Virus record (IMG/VR): IMGVR_UViG_3300032462_001516
Span: 34,663 to 98,662 of that record
Source: a virus
DNA: 64,000 nucleotides
Strand: one strand, 5' to 3'
The notes under the pieces were generated by a model, which saw only the letters and a program-made list of their open reading frames with translations, searched no databases and was not told the origin of the DNA. Within the stretch, counting starts at the first letter, position 1. Every line of letters starts with the position of its first letter. Both the position numbers and the translations under genes were made by a program. Shown here one piece after another: positions 47,460 through 55,340 of this stretch.

Positions 47460-48269
47460 ATGAACCGATTACTTTTCAAACAATGGATGTTATCCGAAAT
47501 GGCCGATTTCGGATTTGACCAGGACCAACAAGGCCAGCCAAAAGGCGGCACGGAGGAAATGGAAGGAGACAGTCCGTTCAAAAATTTAGACGGTAGCAAA
47601 ATCATTACAGAACTGGCTAGTTTTCCAGCTTTAGGCCCAAATCAACCGCTTCGACGCTGGAACGATGTGGTCGAGTGGGGGAGTGGCCCAGGGGCAATTC
47701 AAGTTGGCGTGACTCCATTGGGATCAATGAGAGTCGTAATTCGCAGAATGACCAAAGACCTTTGCGGAGAGAATACCTGGATATGCACCAAGGTCATTCC
47801 TCTGAGTGACAATGCCGCCGAGAGCAAAGAAACATCTATAGCTCATGATGTGTACGACATGATAACGGAATCATCCAATGAAATGATTCCTGGTCCCGCT
47901 AAAGAGTTCGACGAACTAGAACGATTGTCTTGGAAGCTGTGGGCGGCAACAAAGCGAGATCATCCTTCATATTGCATGTTCCCTATCGGGATGCGTCAGC
48001 AAAATGAGAACTACTACAAGCTCGTGTTCGAGTTTCGTGGACACGGAGTTCAAAAAATCGGTAGTGGTGCCCGTGCCGAACAATTCAATATCGACATGGT
48101 ATGGGAACCAAAACGTGGTTTGATTCGTTGCTTGGGATATGATATTGATTCAAGTCTAGGACAACACTCCTGGAAAGTTCAGCCATCTGAATTCAACGAA
48201 TATTTTTCGCCCCAACAAAAACATGAAACTATCATTGCCAGCATAGTTCAGACTTTCTTGCAGTATTGA
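47460..48269 (+). CDS. Hypothetical protein with capsid-targeting-like N-terminus
   Basis: A 269-residue protein that begins MNRLLFKQWMLSEMADFGFD: F-K-Q-W-M then L-S-E. A short acidic, Gln/Gly-rich linker follows, then an alpha/beta domain (about residues 55-265) with W-N-D-V-V-E-W-G-S-G-P and a Trp/Arg-rich C-terminus. It is the largest of the cassette proteins. The function is unknown; packaging in the head is inference. Confidence 0.6.
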   Translation: MNRLLFKQWMLSEMADFGFDQDQQGQPKGGTEEMEGDSPFKNLDGSKIITELASFPALGPNQPLRRWNDVVEWGSGPGAIQVGVTPLGSMRVVIRRMTKDLCGENTWICTKVIPLSDNAAESKETSIAHDVYDMITESSNEMIPGPAKEFDELERLSWKLWAATKRDHPSYCMFPIGMRQQNENYYKLVFEFRGHGVQKIGSGARAEQFNIDMVWEPKRGLIRCLGYDIDSSLGQHSWKVQPSEFNEYFSPQQKHETIIASIVQTFLQY

Positions 48270-48323
48270 CCAACCTATAATAAAACGATAGTTGATCTAA
48301 TCATTTACTTTACAGAGGATATT

Positions 48324-48881
48324 ATGGACGCAAAAAAAGTCTTGGTTGCTGTGTTACTTCTCGTTGGAGCCGGTGCCTTGTATGTCAAATTCGGCAAACA
48401 CATTGTTGCGCCAGTCAAACCACCAGTAGAGATGAATGATCCCATCATTACTCCACCAGTTGCGCCGCCTGTAGTGCCAGACGTGGCGAAGCCACCTATT
48501 ATACCTGAAATACCTGAAATATCTGAAATACTGGCCAGCTTCAGCAATTATCAAGAAGCCATAGCAGCAGCAAAAAAGCACAACCGACCATTGTTCTTGT
48601 ATTTTGGTGCCGAGTGGTGTGGCTGGTGCAAGAAGATGAAAGAAACACTTTCCAGTCCAGAAGTCAAAGACAAGCTAGGCAAGGAATATGTCACTTGCCT
48701 CATTGACACCGACAAAGATCGTGCAACCGCCAGAAAATACAAAGTCTCAGGCATCCCGGCCTATATGGTCGTAGATGGCTCTGAGACTGTTGTGATTCGA
48801 GATTCTGGGTTTAAGAGCAAAGACGACATGCTGGTTTGGTTGCGACCAAAGAATGTATCTTTGCTTGAGCTTAAAGACTAA
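48324..48881 (+). CDS. Membrane-anchored thioredoxin-like protein
   Basis: A 185-residue protein. One N-terminal membrane helix (about residues 7-22), a Pro/Val-rich linker (about 28-70, containing P-E-I-P-E-I-S-E-I slippage repeats), and a thioredoxin fold with active site W-C-G-W-C-K near residue 97. The cis-proline is in G-I-P-A-Y. It is likely exported and active in disulfide reduction or exchange outside the membrane. Confidence 0.85.
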   Translation: MDAKKVLVAVLLLVGAGALYVKFGKHIVAPVKPPVEMNDPIITPPVAPPVVPDVAKPPIIPEIPEISEILASFSNYQEAIAAAKKHNRPLFLYFGAEWCGWCKKMKETLSSPEVKDKLGKEYVTCLIDTDKDRATARKYKVSGIPAYMVVDGSETVVIRDSGFKSKDDMLVWLRPKNVSLLELKD

Positions 48882-49219
48882 GCTGCTTTATTTTCTTGTA
48901 GTTTTTCGTACAACACTTCCTCGGTGGCCTCTAAAAGATCATCGAGACGATTTCGTGTATAGAACTTGCCTTTAATGCCACGAGTGTTGTAGACCTTATA
49001 TCCAAGTTCAGTCAATGTGCCGAACACCTTCTCATGGGAGGGGTCCGGCATTTTTTCATTCAACCCCAAGGCGATTGCCAAGGGACAAAACTTGCCGTCT
49101 TCGTAGTTGTAAGTATCCAGGACCATTGGATCGGGATGCAGAAACACTCGCAGCAATTCCTCTACGTTCAATTGACGCAGGCCATTCTTGAGTCCAGTCT
49201 TGCGAGCATCTTCACACAT
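48878..49219 (-). CDS. Hypothetical protein
   Basis: A 113-residue protein, alpha/beta with a Cys near the N-terminus and a basic patch. It converges on the thioredoxin gene with a four-base overlap. Unknown family. Confidence 0.5.
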   Translation of the reverse strand: MCEDARKTGLKNGLRQLNVEELLRVFLHPDPMVLDTYNYEDGKFCPLAIALGLNEKMPDPSHEKVFGTLTELGYKVYNTRGIKGKFYTRNRLDDLLEATEEVLYEKLQENKAA

Positions 49220-49228
49220 TTCATTTCC

Positions 49229-49798
49229 TTACTGGAGATAACTAAGGTCAATTTCAGGAGTGGGCTTTGGCTTGATTAAAATCCATTTATCATGCAATTC
49301 AAAAAAATAACCTTGACCAACACATGGATCAAAAAAAGGTTCTTTTTCCCCATTTCTGTTTCTAGGTCGGCATATTATTATCCTAGATTTCAAAACAATC
49401 GCACGCTTGATGATAAAGGCTCTTTTGAAATCACCACCAATCATCATATGATGAGTAACCATTTCCCTAGTGGCAGAGCCTCTTTTGCGATATGGGAAGT
49501 GGGCCGTTGAATAAGGAAAAGGGAACGCTTTTTCAAGCCATCCCATTTTTTGGTTTGGATGATCTTCAAACCAAACGGTTCCCCAATCTTCCTTGACTTC
49601 TACTTCAACGATTATCCTTTTTCCATCTTTCCACGCTTCTAAATCAAATATGTTAACAAACCCATTTAGCCATTCTTTGTTTTCTTTAATGTTAGTATAA
49701 CCCATTCGCTCCAACAATTGAATGGCAGCTAGTTTACCGGGTCTATCATATTTATCGTTTACTATTTGTTCAAACGGCTTGTCGTTAGCTTGTGTCAT
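49229..49798 (-). CDS. PD-(D/E)XK-like nuclease candidate
   Basis: A 189-residue protein. Near residues 50-70 it has the pattern D-L-E-A-W-K-D-G-K-R-I-I-V-E-V-E-V-K, which resembles the D...E-x-K core of restriction-type nucleases. Trp/His-rich parts follow. It is small enough for a single nuclease domain. I cannot confirm the family without a structural comparison. Confidence 0.5.
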   Translation of the reverse strand: MTQANDKPFEQIVNDKYDRPGKLAAIQLLERMGYTNIKENKEWLNGFVNIFDLEAWKDGKRIIVEVEVKEDWGTVWFEDHPNQKMGWLEKAFPFPYSTAHFPYRKRGSATREMVTHHMMIGGDFKRAFIIKRAIVLKSRIIICRPRNRNGEKEPFFDPCVGQGYFFELHDKWILIKPKPTPEIDLSYLQ

Positions 49799-49802
49799 TC
49801 GA

Positions 49803-50570
49803 TCACCCCATCAAAATGGATTTTGCAGAAAGCAGTCTTGGAGTAGTGCAATATGTTCTTGGAGTATTTGTAACTCCAAAAGCCGCCAATGTTTCTTGAT
49901 GTTCATCCCAAGGTGTTTTGCCGTTTGAAAAAACACTAGAAATAGAAACACACGGTCTGGTGTGTTCAACGCTCAGTGAGTTGATGACGCCCACATTGGA
50001 CTTCTTGCTATTACTAACGATCATTGGCCAAACGAAATCTAAGCCCCATGCAGAATAAGACAAAGAAAATGTCCATAGACATGACATCATTGCTTTACGA
50101 GAAAATATTGGACACATTGGCTCAATCAAATTCATGTGTCTAATCAATATGTTTCTATTTTCAATCGGAGCTAAAGACGGATGGTTGAGATGGCCGGTAA
50201 TGGAAGGTTGACATAAATCCAAATCATATAACTTGGCCATAGCAAACAACTTGTTGATGTCTTCCACTCTGATCTTCAAGTCGGGATCAGGACACATCAC
50301 ATAGTTATATTTGCCAATAACTTTGAATTGTTCGCTGTAGAGCTTCACCAATGTGCGAAACTTATGTTCTTTGATTTGAAAGTAAAACTCTGGATTCCTA
50401 TCTTGGAAGAATCCAGAGTCGCCCCAATTGTTCACCAGGATGTCGTAATTTCTGCCCTCGCCGAACCAAAGATCGGCGAGGTCACAATTGGTTCTGCTAA
50501 GAGGCAAGTAGACCAAACAATTATTCAAAGTCAGCCTCTTGAATTTGAATAATGATTTCCATGACATCAT
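49803..50570 (-). CDS. DUF707-like putative glycosyltransferase
   Basis: A 255-residue protein with features of the DUF707 group: L-V-Y-L-P-L-S near the start, the D-x-D-type C-P-D-P-D-L-K-I near residue 95, F-S-R-K-A-M near residue 155, and Y-S-A-W-G-L-D-F-V-W-P near residue 171. This family is thought to be glycosyltransferase-related. It overlaps the next upstream gene by 50 bases. Confidence 0.65.
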   Translation of the reverse strand: MMSWKSLFKFKRLTLNNCLVYLPLSRTNCDLADLWFGEGRNYDILVNNWGDSGFFQDRNPEFYFQIKEHKFRTLVKLYSEQFKVIGKYNYVMCPDPDLKIRVEDINKLFAMAKLYDLDLCQPSITGHLNHPSLAPIENRNILIRHMNLIEPMCPIFSRKAMMSCLWTFSLSYSAWGLDFVWPMIVSNSKKSNVGVINSLSVEHTRPCVSISSVFSNGKTPWDEHQETLAAFGVTNTPRTYCTTPRLLSAKSILMG

Positions 50571-50775
50571 TCATCTCATCAGGGGTCATCTCAATTCCAC
50601 TCTCGGCGGCATGAAGTCTTAAATCAAACTTTTCCTTATTTGACATAAGACCAACGGGCTTGCGATTGAGATTTCTCTTCAAACTGCGTAGTCTTTTAAG
50701 AATGCCGAGAGCCTGCTTGGGCGTATATTCTTTGCCCAATTCAGCCAACCTATTGCGAAGTTCATTCTCGTTCAT
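50521..50775 (-). CDS. Small helical protein
   Basis: An 84-residue, charged, helical protein (coiled-coil-like). It overlaps the start of the next gene and is coupled to it by four bases at 50772. The function is not recognised. Confidence 0.5.
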   Translation of the reverse strand: MNENELRNRLAELGKEYTPKQALGILKRLRSLKRNLNRKPVGLMSNKEKFDLRLHAAESGIEMTPDEMNDVMEIIIQIQEADFE

Positions 50776-51512
50776 TGGACTTCCTCGAACTCGTGTGGGA
50801 ACATATCTCTAAATGTACGGACAACTAAGTCCGTAATGCACGGTTTATAGAGATCAGGATCGAAATTCATTCTTTTATAATCTTCCGGCTTCAGAATTGC
50901 CGCAATATGCGGCGACATCGCAATATAGTACGGACTGATTTTGCCGAAATTAACCCAGCGAAAGATGTTGTTGTTGATGTAGGACTCCCGGTACTTTTCA
51001 AGACTTGGACTGGCACCAAAAGTTTTGGCAAAGAACTCTTTGGTTCGCTCAAGTCCTTCGATGGCTTTGATAACGCCGGGACCAATAGGCTGGGATATTT
51101 CGGACGGTTTCGCAGAGATGGCATCATATTTTCTTTTCCATAGTTTCCACCGCTTCCAGGCTTTTTCTCCCACCAAACAATTGGTATCGATGAGAGGATG
51201 ACCTTTGCCGGTATTGATGTGTCGGAGAACATCAAGCTGCGCCCGGACATAAAAGGGATATTCTTTTTCTTCGAGTACGCCCTGTGTTTCACGAGCCAGC
51301 TTGTAGCAGACTTTGAATATCAGGGACTTCCGAGGATCGCCCTGCTTCATGGTCGTATGCTGATATTCAGGGAATACTTTACGACTTCTATCGAGCCAGA
51401 GCAAGCACAATTTATATGCTTTCGCCTCAAGTTCATCCATTTCGTAGTCAACAATTGCATCGAGACGCATATCTTTGATCTCCGGGAGTTCTTCTTTTTT
51501 GTTTTCAGTCAT
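50772..51512 (-). CDS. Hypothetical protein
   Basis: A 246-residue protein with high charge and Trp/Lys/Arg content (K-A-W-K-R-W-K-L-W-K-R-K-Y-D). Its C-terminal part reads D-L-V-V-R-T-F-R-D-M-F-P-H-E-F-E-E. No recognised family. It may be a structural or DNA-binding protein. Confidence 0.55.
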   Translation of the reverse strand: MTENKKEELPEIKDMRLDAIVDYEMDELEAKAYKLCLLWLDRSRKVFPEYQHTTMKQGDPRKSLIFKVCYKLARETQGVLEEKEYPFYVRAQLDVLRHINTGKGHPLIDTNCLVGEKAWKRWKLWKRKYDAISAKPSEISQPIGPGVIKAIEGLERTKEFFAKTFGASPSLEKYRESYINNNIFRWVNFGKISPYYIAMSPHIAAILKPEDYKRMNFDPDLYKPCITDLVVRTFRDMFPHEFEEVQ

Positions 51513-51545
51513 TTTACCTCACATCTAAATGGTAGCCAAGCCCAA

Positions 51546-51552
51546 TATATAA
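51546..51552 (+). promoter_or_regulatory. TATATAA cassette motif
   Basis: TATATAA lies four bases before the ATG of the nine-codon frame at 51557. Confidence 0.4.
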
Positions 51553-51556
51553 ATCC

Positions 51557-51586
51557 ATGAACTTCAGAGAATGGCTCTCACAATAG
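51557..51586 (+). CDS. Nine-codon cassette remnant
   Basis: The frame encodes MNFREWLSQ and stops. It has the cassette's TATATAA, spacing and F-R-E-W-L start but no body, and it is antisense to the 3' end of the amine oxidase. It may be a leftover of a rearranged cassette gene or a true micropeptide. Confidence 0.4.
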   Translation: MNFREWLSQ

Positions 51587-52526
51587 CAGAATAATCAGTT
51601 TGATCCTGACCTTCTGTGCCATTCCAAGTTTCATTGATTTTTCTATCACCCTTTGCATTCTGCGACACATTTTTGTCGATCCAATATTTGCTCTCAACTG
51701 CCGAGAGATGCTTAATATTCATGCCCATTTGCGGAGCAAAATCAGCAGGCAACTCTGGCGTGAAACAAATCGTAGACCACAATGAAGGAGGAATTGCCAA
51801 TACGACAATATCAGCTTCGTGGATCGAACCATGAGCATCAACAACAACGACGGATGGCTCGGTGATGATGTGAACTACGGGGCAATTCAAGATCAATCGA
51901 GTGCCTAATTTTTGAGCAAACTTCAAAGCGAATTGCTGATTGCCGCCCTTTGTGCGATAGCTCTCTGTATCGGCCCAAAATTTATCGAAACCACCGCCTC
52001 TGACGAGTACGATATTGCCCAACAAACTTTGTTTATCGGTAGAGACGCCGTTGTCACTTGACACTTGAATATCAAACAAATATTTGGCAATAGACGAAGC
52101 ATCTTGAGTGTGAATCCACTCTCGCATGGATATATTGTCCAAATATTCAGCTTGTGGCGACAGCCAAGGTTGATTTACGTCTATGTTTTCAGCCAATACC
52201 GATAATGCAATTTGCATTTTGAATATTTCTGATTTGATATTTTCGTATTCACCTTGCGTCAACTTTTGATTTTGCAAAATGATCGGCGTTTCCGCTTCAC
52301 TATCTTCGGCAAGGAGAAACTCCAAACCAAATTCACGAGCGTATTCGATCAAGCAATGGTGATGAGAGCCAATAAGCTCTCCACCGAATTCGACGTTCAT
52401 GCCAGAGATGAAATCGTCTCGACTGTATACTCGGCCACCAACTCGATTACGAGCTTCCAAGATTTCGACAGTGTGACCAGCGGTCATAAGCTCGTATGCA
52501 CAAGCAAGACCGGAGAATCCTTCCAT
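51564..52526 (-). CDS. Flavin monoamine oxidase-like protein, truncated
   Basis: A 320-residue protein. It starts inside the FAD-binding motif (G-F-S-G-L-A-C-A-Y-E-L), so the first strand of the Rossmann fold is missing. E-A-R-N-R-V-G-G-R follows, as in amine oxidases that act on amino acids, tyramine or polyamines. Typical members have 430 or more residues, so the C-terminal FAD-contact region is also lacking. The end overlaps the nine-codon cassette. Probably inactive; a possible remnant of polyamine catabolism. Confidence 0.6.
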   Translation of the reverse strand: MEGFSGLACAYELMTAGHTVEILEARNRVGGRVYSRDDFISGMNVEFGGELIGSHHHCLIEYAREFGLEFLLAEDSEAETPIILQNQKLTQGEYENIKSEIFKMQIALSVLAENIDVNQPWLSPQAEYLDNISMREWIHTQDASSIAKYLFDIQVSSDNGVSTDKQSLLGNIVLVRGGGFDKFWADTESYRTKGGNQQFALKFAQKLGTRLILNCPVVHIITEPSVVVVDAHGSIHEADIVVLAIPPSLWSTICFTPELPADFAPQMGMNIKHLSAVESKYWIDKNVSQNAKGDRKINETWNGTEGQDQTDYSAIVRAIL

Positions 52527-52621
52527 AGTAAAAAAATAACACTACCGTATTTATGCGCAACAACCAAACTATAACAAAAAACAACGATGCGAATGAATGG
52601 AAGCGGTAAAAATACACGAAA

Positions 52622-52834
52622 TCAGGCTTGATCTGCATGAGCTTCAGGTCTAGGATATTCACGTTCGGTGAAATAAGCGTGTCCAAATAACCGAACATAA
52701 AACCTAAAAAGGCATACAGGTAATCGCTGTCGAGGGTAAAACTTCTTCAGATTTCGGAAAGCCTTAGACACTACAGCCCCAATACCCCAGATTGGTTCGA
52801 GGGCCTGATTTACTGGATAGGGTTTCTTCCTCAA
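52622..52834 (-). CDS. Possible small protein in the upstream non-coding region
   Basis: A 70-codon frame with TTG start reading MRKKPYPVNQALEPIW. It ends Y-F-T-E-R-E-Y-P-R-P-E-A-H-A-D-Q-A, protein-like in composition. There is no ribosome-binding site, and RNA-like inverted repeats lie in the same place, so it is doubtful. Confidence 0.2.
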   Translation of the reverse strand: MRKKPYPVNQALEPIWGIGAVVSKAFRNLKKFYPRQRLPVCLFRFYVRLFGHAYFTEREYPRPEAHADQA

Positions 52835-52839
52835 CAGAG

Positions 52840-53160
52840 GTCTTAGGTGGCAATGGGCCGACGTGTAGCGGCTAATCGGAGAGCAATCTCCGAGGATTGA
52901 AAAGAGCTAGGATTCAACACCCACCAACGGCGTGCCTCGTCGCTCAGATAAATCGAGGCTGGGATAAATCACAAAGAAACCGATATAATCCGCTGAACCT
53001 ATATTACGCCTACCCGGAAGGGTGAGTGTAAATCAGAAAGAGCTTAGAGCTAACTTATTGTTGGGATTACAGCCGACTTTTCGGCTATTGTATAAGTGAC
53101 TAATTTCAGTTACTTCTACAATAGATAATCCCAATAATAAGAAGGCTCTTTTTGTATTAT
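52840..53160 (+). ncRNA. Candidate structured non-coding RNA upstream of DNA polymerase
   Basis: The 777-base gap between two divergent genes holds several strong stems: CGGAGA/TCTCCG with a GCAA tetraloop (about 52877-52892), GCCTCG/CGAGGC (about 52935-52960), ACCC/GGGT with a GGAA loop, and a three-way element. In the latter TTATTGTTGGGATTA (53052-53066) pairs fully with a stretch ending near 53141, enclosing hairpins AGCCGA/TCGGCT and AAGTGACT/AGTTACTT. It ends GGCTCTTTTTG, terminator-like. It is not tmRNA, RNase P or SRP RNA by the motifs I know. 53161-53303 shows nothing further. Confidence 0.55.
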
Positions 53161-53312
53161 AAACTAATTTACAAGAAGCGCTTGTTGTACAACAAACAAA
53201 GAGGCAACGTGACAGAACAGTCTTGCAATCAAAGGGTTTGCGTCTTATACTTAAAATGAAATGTGCCTCCCGTTGGCACGCACGCACGCACTAAACCGCA
53301 TGATTGAGGCAC

Positions 53313-54623
53313 ATGGATCACTCTCAACTGGCAAAGGCTCTATCAGATTCGATGGGGCCAAATGTGTATATCTGTTGTAAGCCGGAAGTTCTTGACTTCA
53401 CGGATCGGGTAGTTGTTCCTGAACTGCAAATATTCAGCCAGAGTGGGCTAGTCACGATTATGCTCACGGATGAAATATTGCCGATGCTTTTGCCTATGCT
53501 TCGATTGAGCGTATTTGGCAAGGGCAACAAGATTGTCACTTGGAATTGGAAGAACTTTGTAAGTTTCGTTCTGGCCAAGACTGGCAAGTCGTATTCCATT
53601 GATGGGGCTATTATCGACTTGAAGATAATCGAAACTTATTGTGGGCGCAAGTTCAAAGCTCCCAAAACACTGATCGAGGCCATGAACAGGTTGAAAGATT
53701 TAATCACCACAGGTATGTGGAAAGAGGTTGAGTCTGTATATCGCAAGGTTCATATTCCCCTCATCACCACGGTTATCCCGCATCTTGAAACCACAGGTAT
53801 TCTCAACACTCAGTTGGGCAATAAGGTTTATGCCTATTACGAGATCAATGGCCAGGAGAATGGCCGTCTGAAGTGTTCTGGCGAGTATCAGCAGGGCTAT
53901 GTGCCGCACGCCATGAAGCCAGAAACGAGGCAAATTCTAAAGCCTCGCACAGCCGATGAGTTGTTCATGGTCTTTGACTACAAGGGCATGGAAGTCTTCA
54001 TGTTGGCTTGGATGAGCCAAGACCCGCTCTTGATGGAGCTTTGTCGTGAACCGGATGTTTATTTTGCCTTGTTCGAGAAGATTACCGGCAAAAAGTGCGA
54101 AGGAAAAAATGATCGTGAAATGGCGAAAAAATTCTTTCTGCCGGTTATATATGGACAGTCGGCTTATTCATTAAGTCAACGCTGCGGTGTCGCTTTAGAT
54201 CTCGCAGAGATTATTACAGAACGCATTGACGCTTTGTTTCCGGCTGCTTTGGCCTTCATCGAGGGTTATCAGAAGCAGCTTCAAGAACTCGGATATGCCA
54301 AAGACATATTTGGCAAACGCCGCTCTAGCTTCGAGGAAGGCAAAGAATATTCTGTCAGAAATTTTGCAGTTCAGTCACCAGCATCCGTTGTGTGCCTGGA
54401 AAAGTTAGCCCACCTATATTTCGCCCTCAAAGATAAAACCGATCTCGCCTACACCGTCCATGACGGTTACGCTGTGTATGCAACGAAGGAGAACTGGAAG
54501 ACCATATACAAAATTGGTCGTGATGTTCTTACTGGCGATTCCGATTTTTGTCCCGGTTTACGACTTAGAGTAACTTGTCGTGCCGGTCGCAATCTTGATG
54601 ACCTGAAGTTACTCCGCACCTAG
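53313..54623 (+). CDS. Family A DNA polymerase, polymerase domain only
   Basis: A 436-residue DNA polymerase I-type enzyme, without 5' nuclease or a recognisable 3'-5' exonuclease. Motif A is F-D-Y-K-G-M-E-V near residue 222 (usually D-Y-S-x-I-E-L), motif B R-E-M-A-K-K-F-F-L-P-V-I-Y-G near residue 270, and motif C V-H-D-G near residue 390, where the usual Glu after the catalytic Asp is Gly. Both catalytic Asp residues are present. The start is placed at Met-Asp-His behind GAGG. It may be the replicative polymerase or a repair enzyme; proofreading could come from the DnaQ-like protein at 28074. Confidence 0.88.
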   Translation: MDHSQLAKALSDSMGPNVYICCKPEVLDFTDRVVVPELQIFSQSGLVTIMLTDEILPMLLPMLRLSVFGKGNKIVTWNWKNFVSFVLAKTGKSYSIDGAIIDLKIIETYCGRKFKAPKTLIEAMNRLKDLITTGMWKEVESVYRKVHIPLITTVIPHLETTGILNTQLGNKVYAYYEINGQENGRLKCSGEYQQGYVPHAMKPETRQILKPRTADELFMVFDYKGMEVFMLAWMSQDPLLMELCREPDVYFALFEKITGKKCEGKNDREMAKKFFLPVIYGQSAYSLSQRCGVALDLAEIITERIDALFPAALAFIEGYQKQLQELGYAKDIFGKRRSSFEEGKEYSVRNFAVQSPASVVCLEKLAHLYFALKDKTDLAYTVHDGYAVYATKENWKTIYKIGRDVLTGDSDFCPGLRLRVTCRAGRNLDDLKLLRT

Positions 54624-54630
54624 AGGACCA

Positions 54631-55188
54631 ATGTTAGACATTTGCATAAATTACAGTATCAACGAAGAAGAGTACCTAGAGCTTGAACATCGTTTCGGTC
54701 GTCTCTGTTGGCACGCCGCTCACGAACTCAAGAAAAAGAACTCTCGCAACAACTACACCGATGATCCCGAAGATATTAAGCAAGAACTCCAGATGTCTAT
54801 GCTTCGGGCCGGTAGCTATTACAAGCGACAGATATACATTGAAAAATGTCTTGCCGTTACAAAAAAATATGCTACTGACCCTCTCATGCAACATATCATA
54901 GAAGAGTTAGAGAGCTTATGGGCGAACCGAACTCGACATGGCGCAAATCGCCAAAAGTTTGGGACGTTTCAAGAGCAGCTACTCCAAAAAATCGTTCGGG
55001 AGATTGTCCCGAAGGATGAGCGGCCCAATAAGAAAGAAAACTTGAAGATCGACGCCAAGTTTGCTACTTATTGCAAAGCTATTGTTTGGAATGGCCAGAA
55101 AAGCATGGGCAAAAAGATAACCAGAGAGAAAGCAATCCGATCTGGCCAAGTAAGCCTTTCCGAATTCGATTACTTGGGTACGGTTTGA
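54631..55188 (+). CDS. Possible sigma-like transcription factor
   Basis: A 185-residue, basic, helical protein. D-P-E-D-I-K-Q-E-L-Q-M-S-M-L-R-A near residue 48 and I-D-A-K-F-A-T-Y-C-K-A-I-V-W-N-G near residue 138 resemble region 2 of small sigma factors such as T4 gp55, the late-promoter factor. The resemblance is weak and no region 4 is seen. If correct, it would be the natural reader of the TATATAA elements. It follows the polymerase by seven bases. Confidence 0.4.
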   Translation: MLDICINYSINEEEYLELEHRFGRLCWHAAHELKKKNSRNNYTDDPEDIKQELQMSMLRAGSYYKRQIYIEKCLAVTKKYATDPLMQHIIEELESLWANRTRHGANRQKFGTFQEQLLQKIVREIVPKDERPNKKENLKIDAKFATYCKAIVWNGQKSMGKKITREKAIRSGQVSLSEFDYLGTV

Positions 55189-55202
55189 TCGGTTTCTAAT
55201 AT

Positions 55203-55328
55203 GAAATAGGGAACGGTGTAGTCTGTCGCCGAAGGCATACAACTTGATAGTTATAGATAGATAGATTTTGTTTTTTGATAAAAAACATGCTTTAGTAATG
55301 CGACACGCTGTTTCCTATTTCTTTTTTA
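55203..55328 (+). ncRNA. Candidate structured small RNA
   Basis: A 17-bp closing stem, GAAATAGGGAACGGTGT (55203-55219) with ACGCTGTTTCCTATTTC (55305-55321), uses three G.U pairs, implying selection at the RNA level. It stacks on GTCGC/GCGAC (55225-55229 with 55300-55304) with a five-base bulge on one side. An inner GTTTTT/AAAAAC hairpin lies near 55270. A T-run follows. The layout (long stem, large internal region, U-tail) suits a stable RNA. It fills the gap between two genes. Confidence 0.6.
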
Positions 55329-55340
55329 TAAAGTGTTCCG

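Noticed and set aside
52840-53040. Group I intron or tmRNA upstream of the DNA polymerase
   Set aside because: Some local resemblance (GATATAATCC) exists, but no full P3-P7 core, no split gene around it, and no tRNA-like end for tmRNA.
53033-53287. Minus-strand 84-codon frame in the gap before DNA polymerase
   Set aside because: It crosses the paired elements of the RNA candidate and has no protein-like features.
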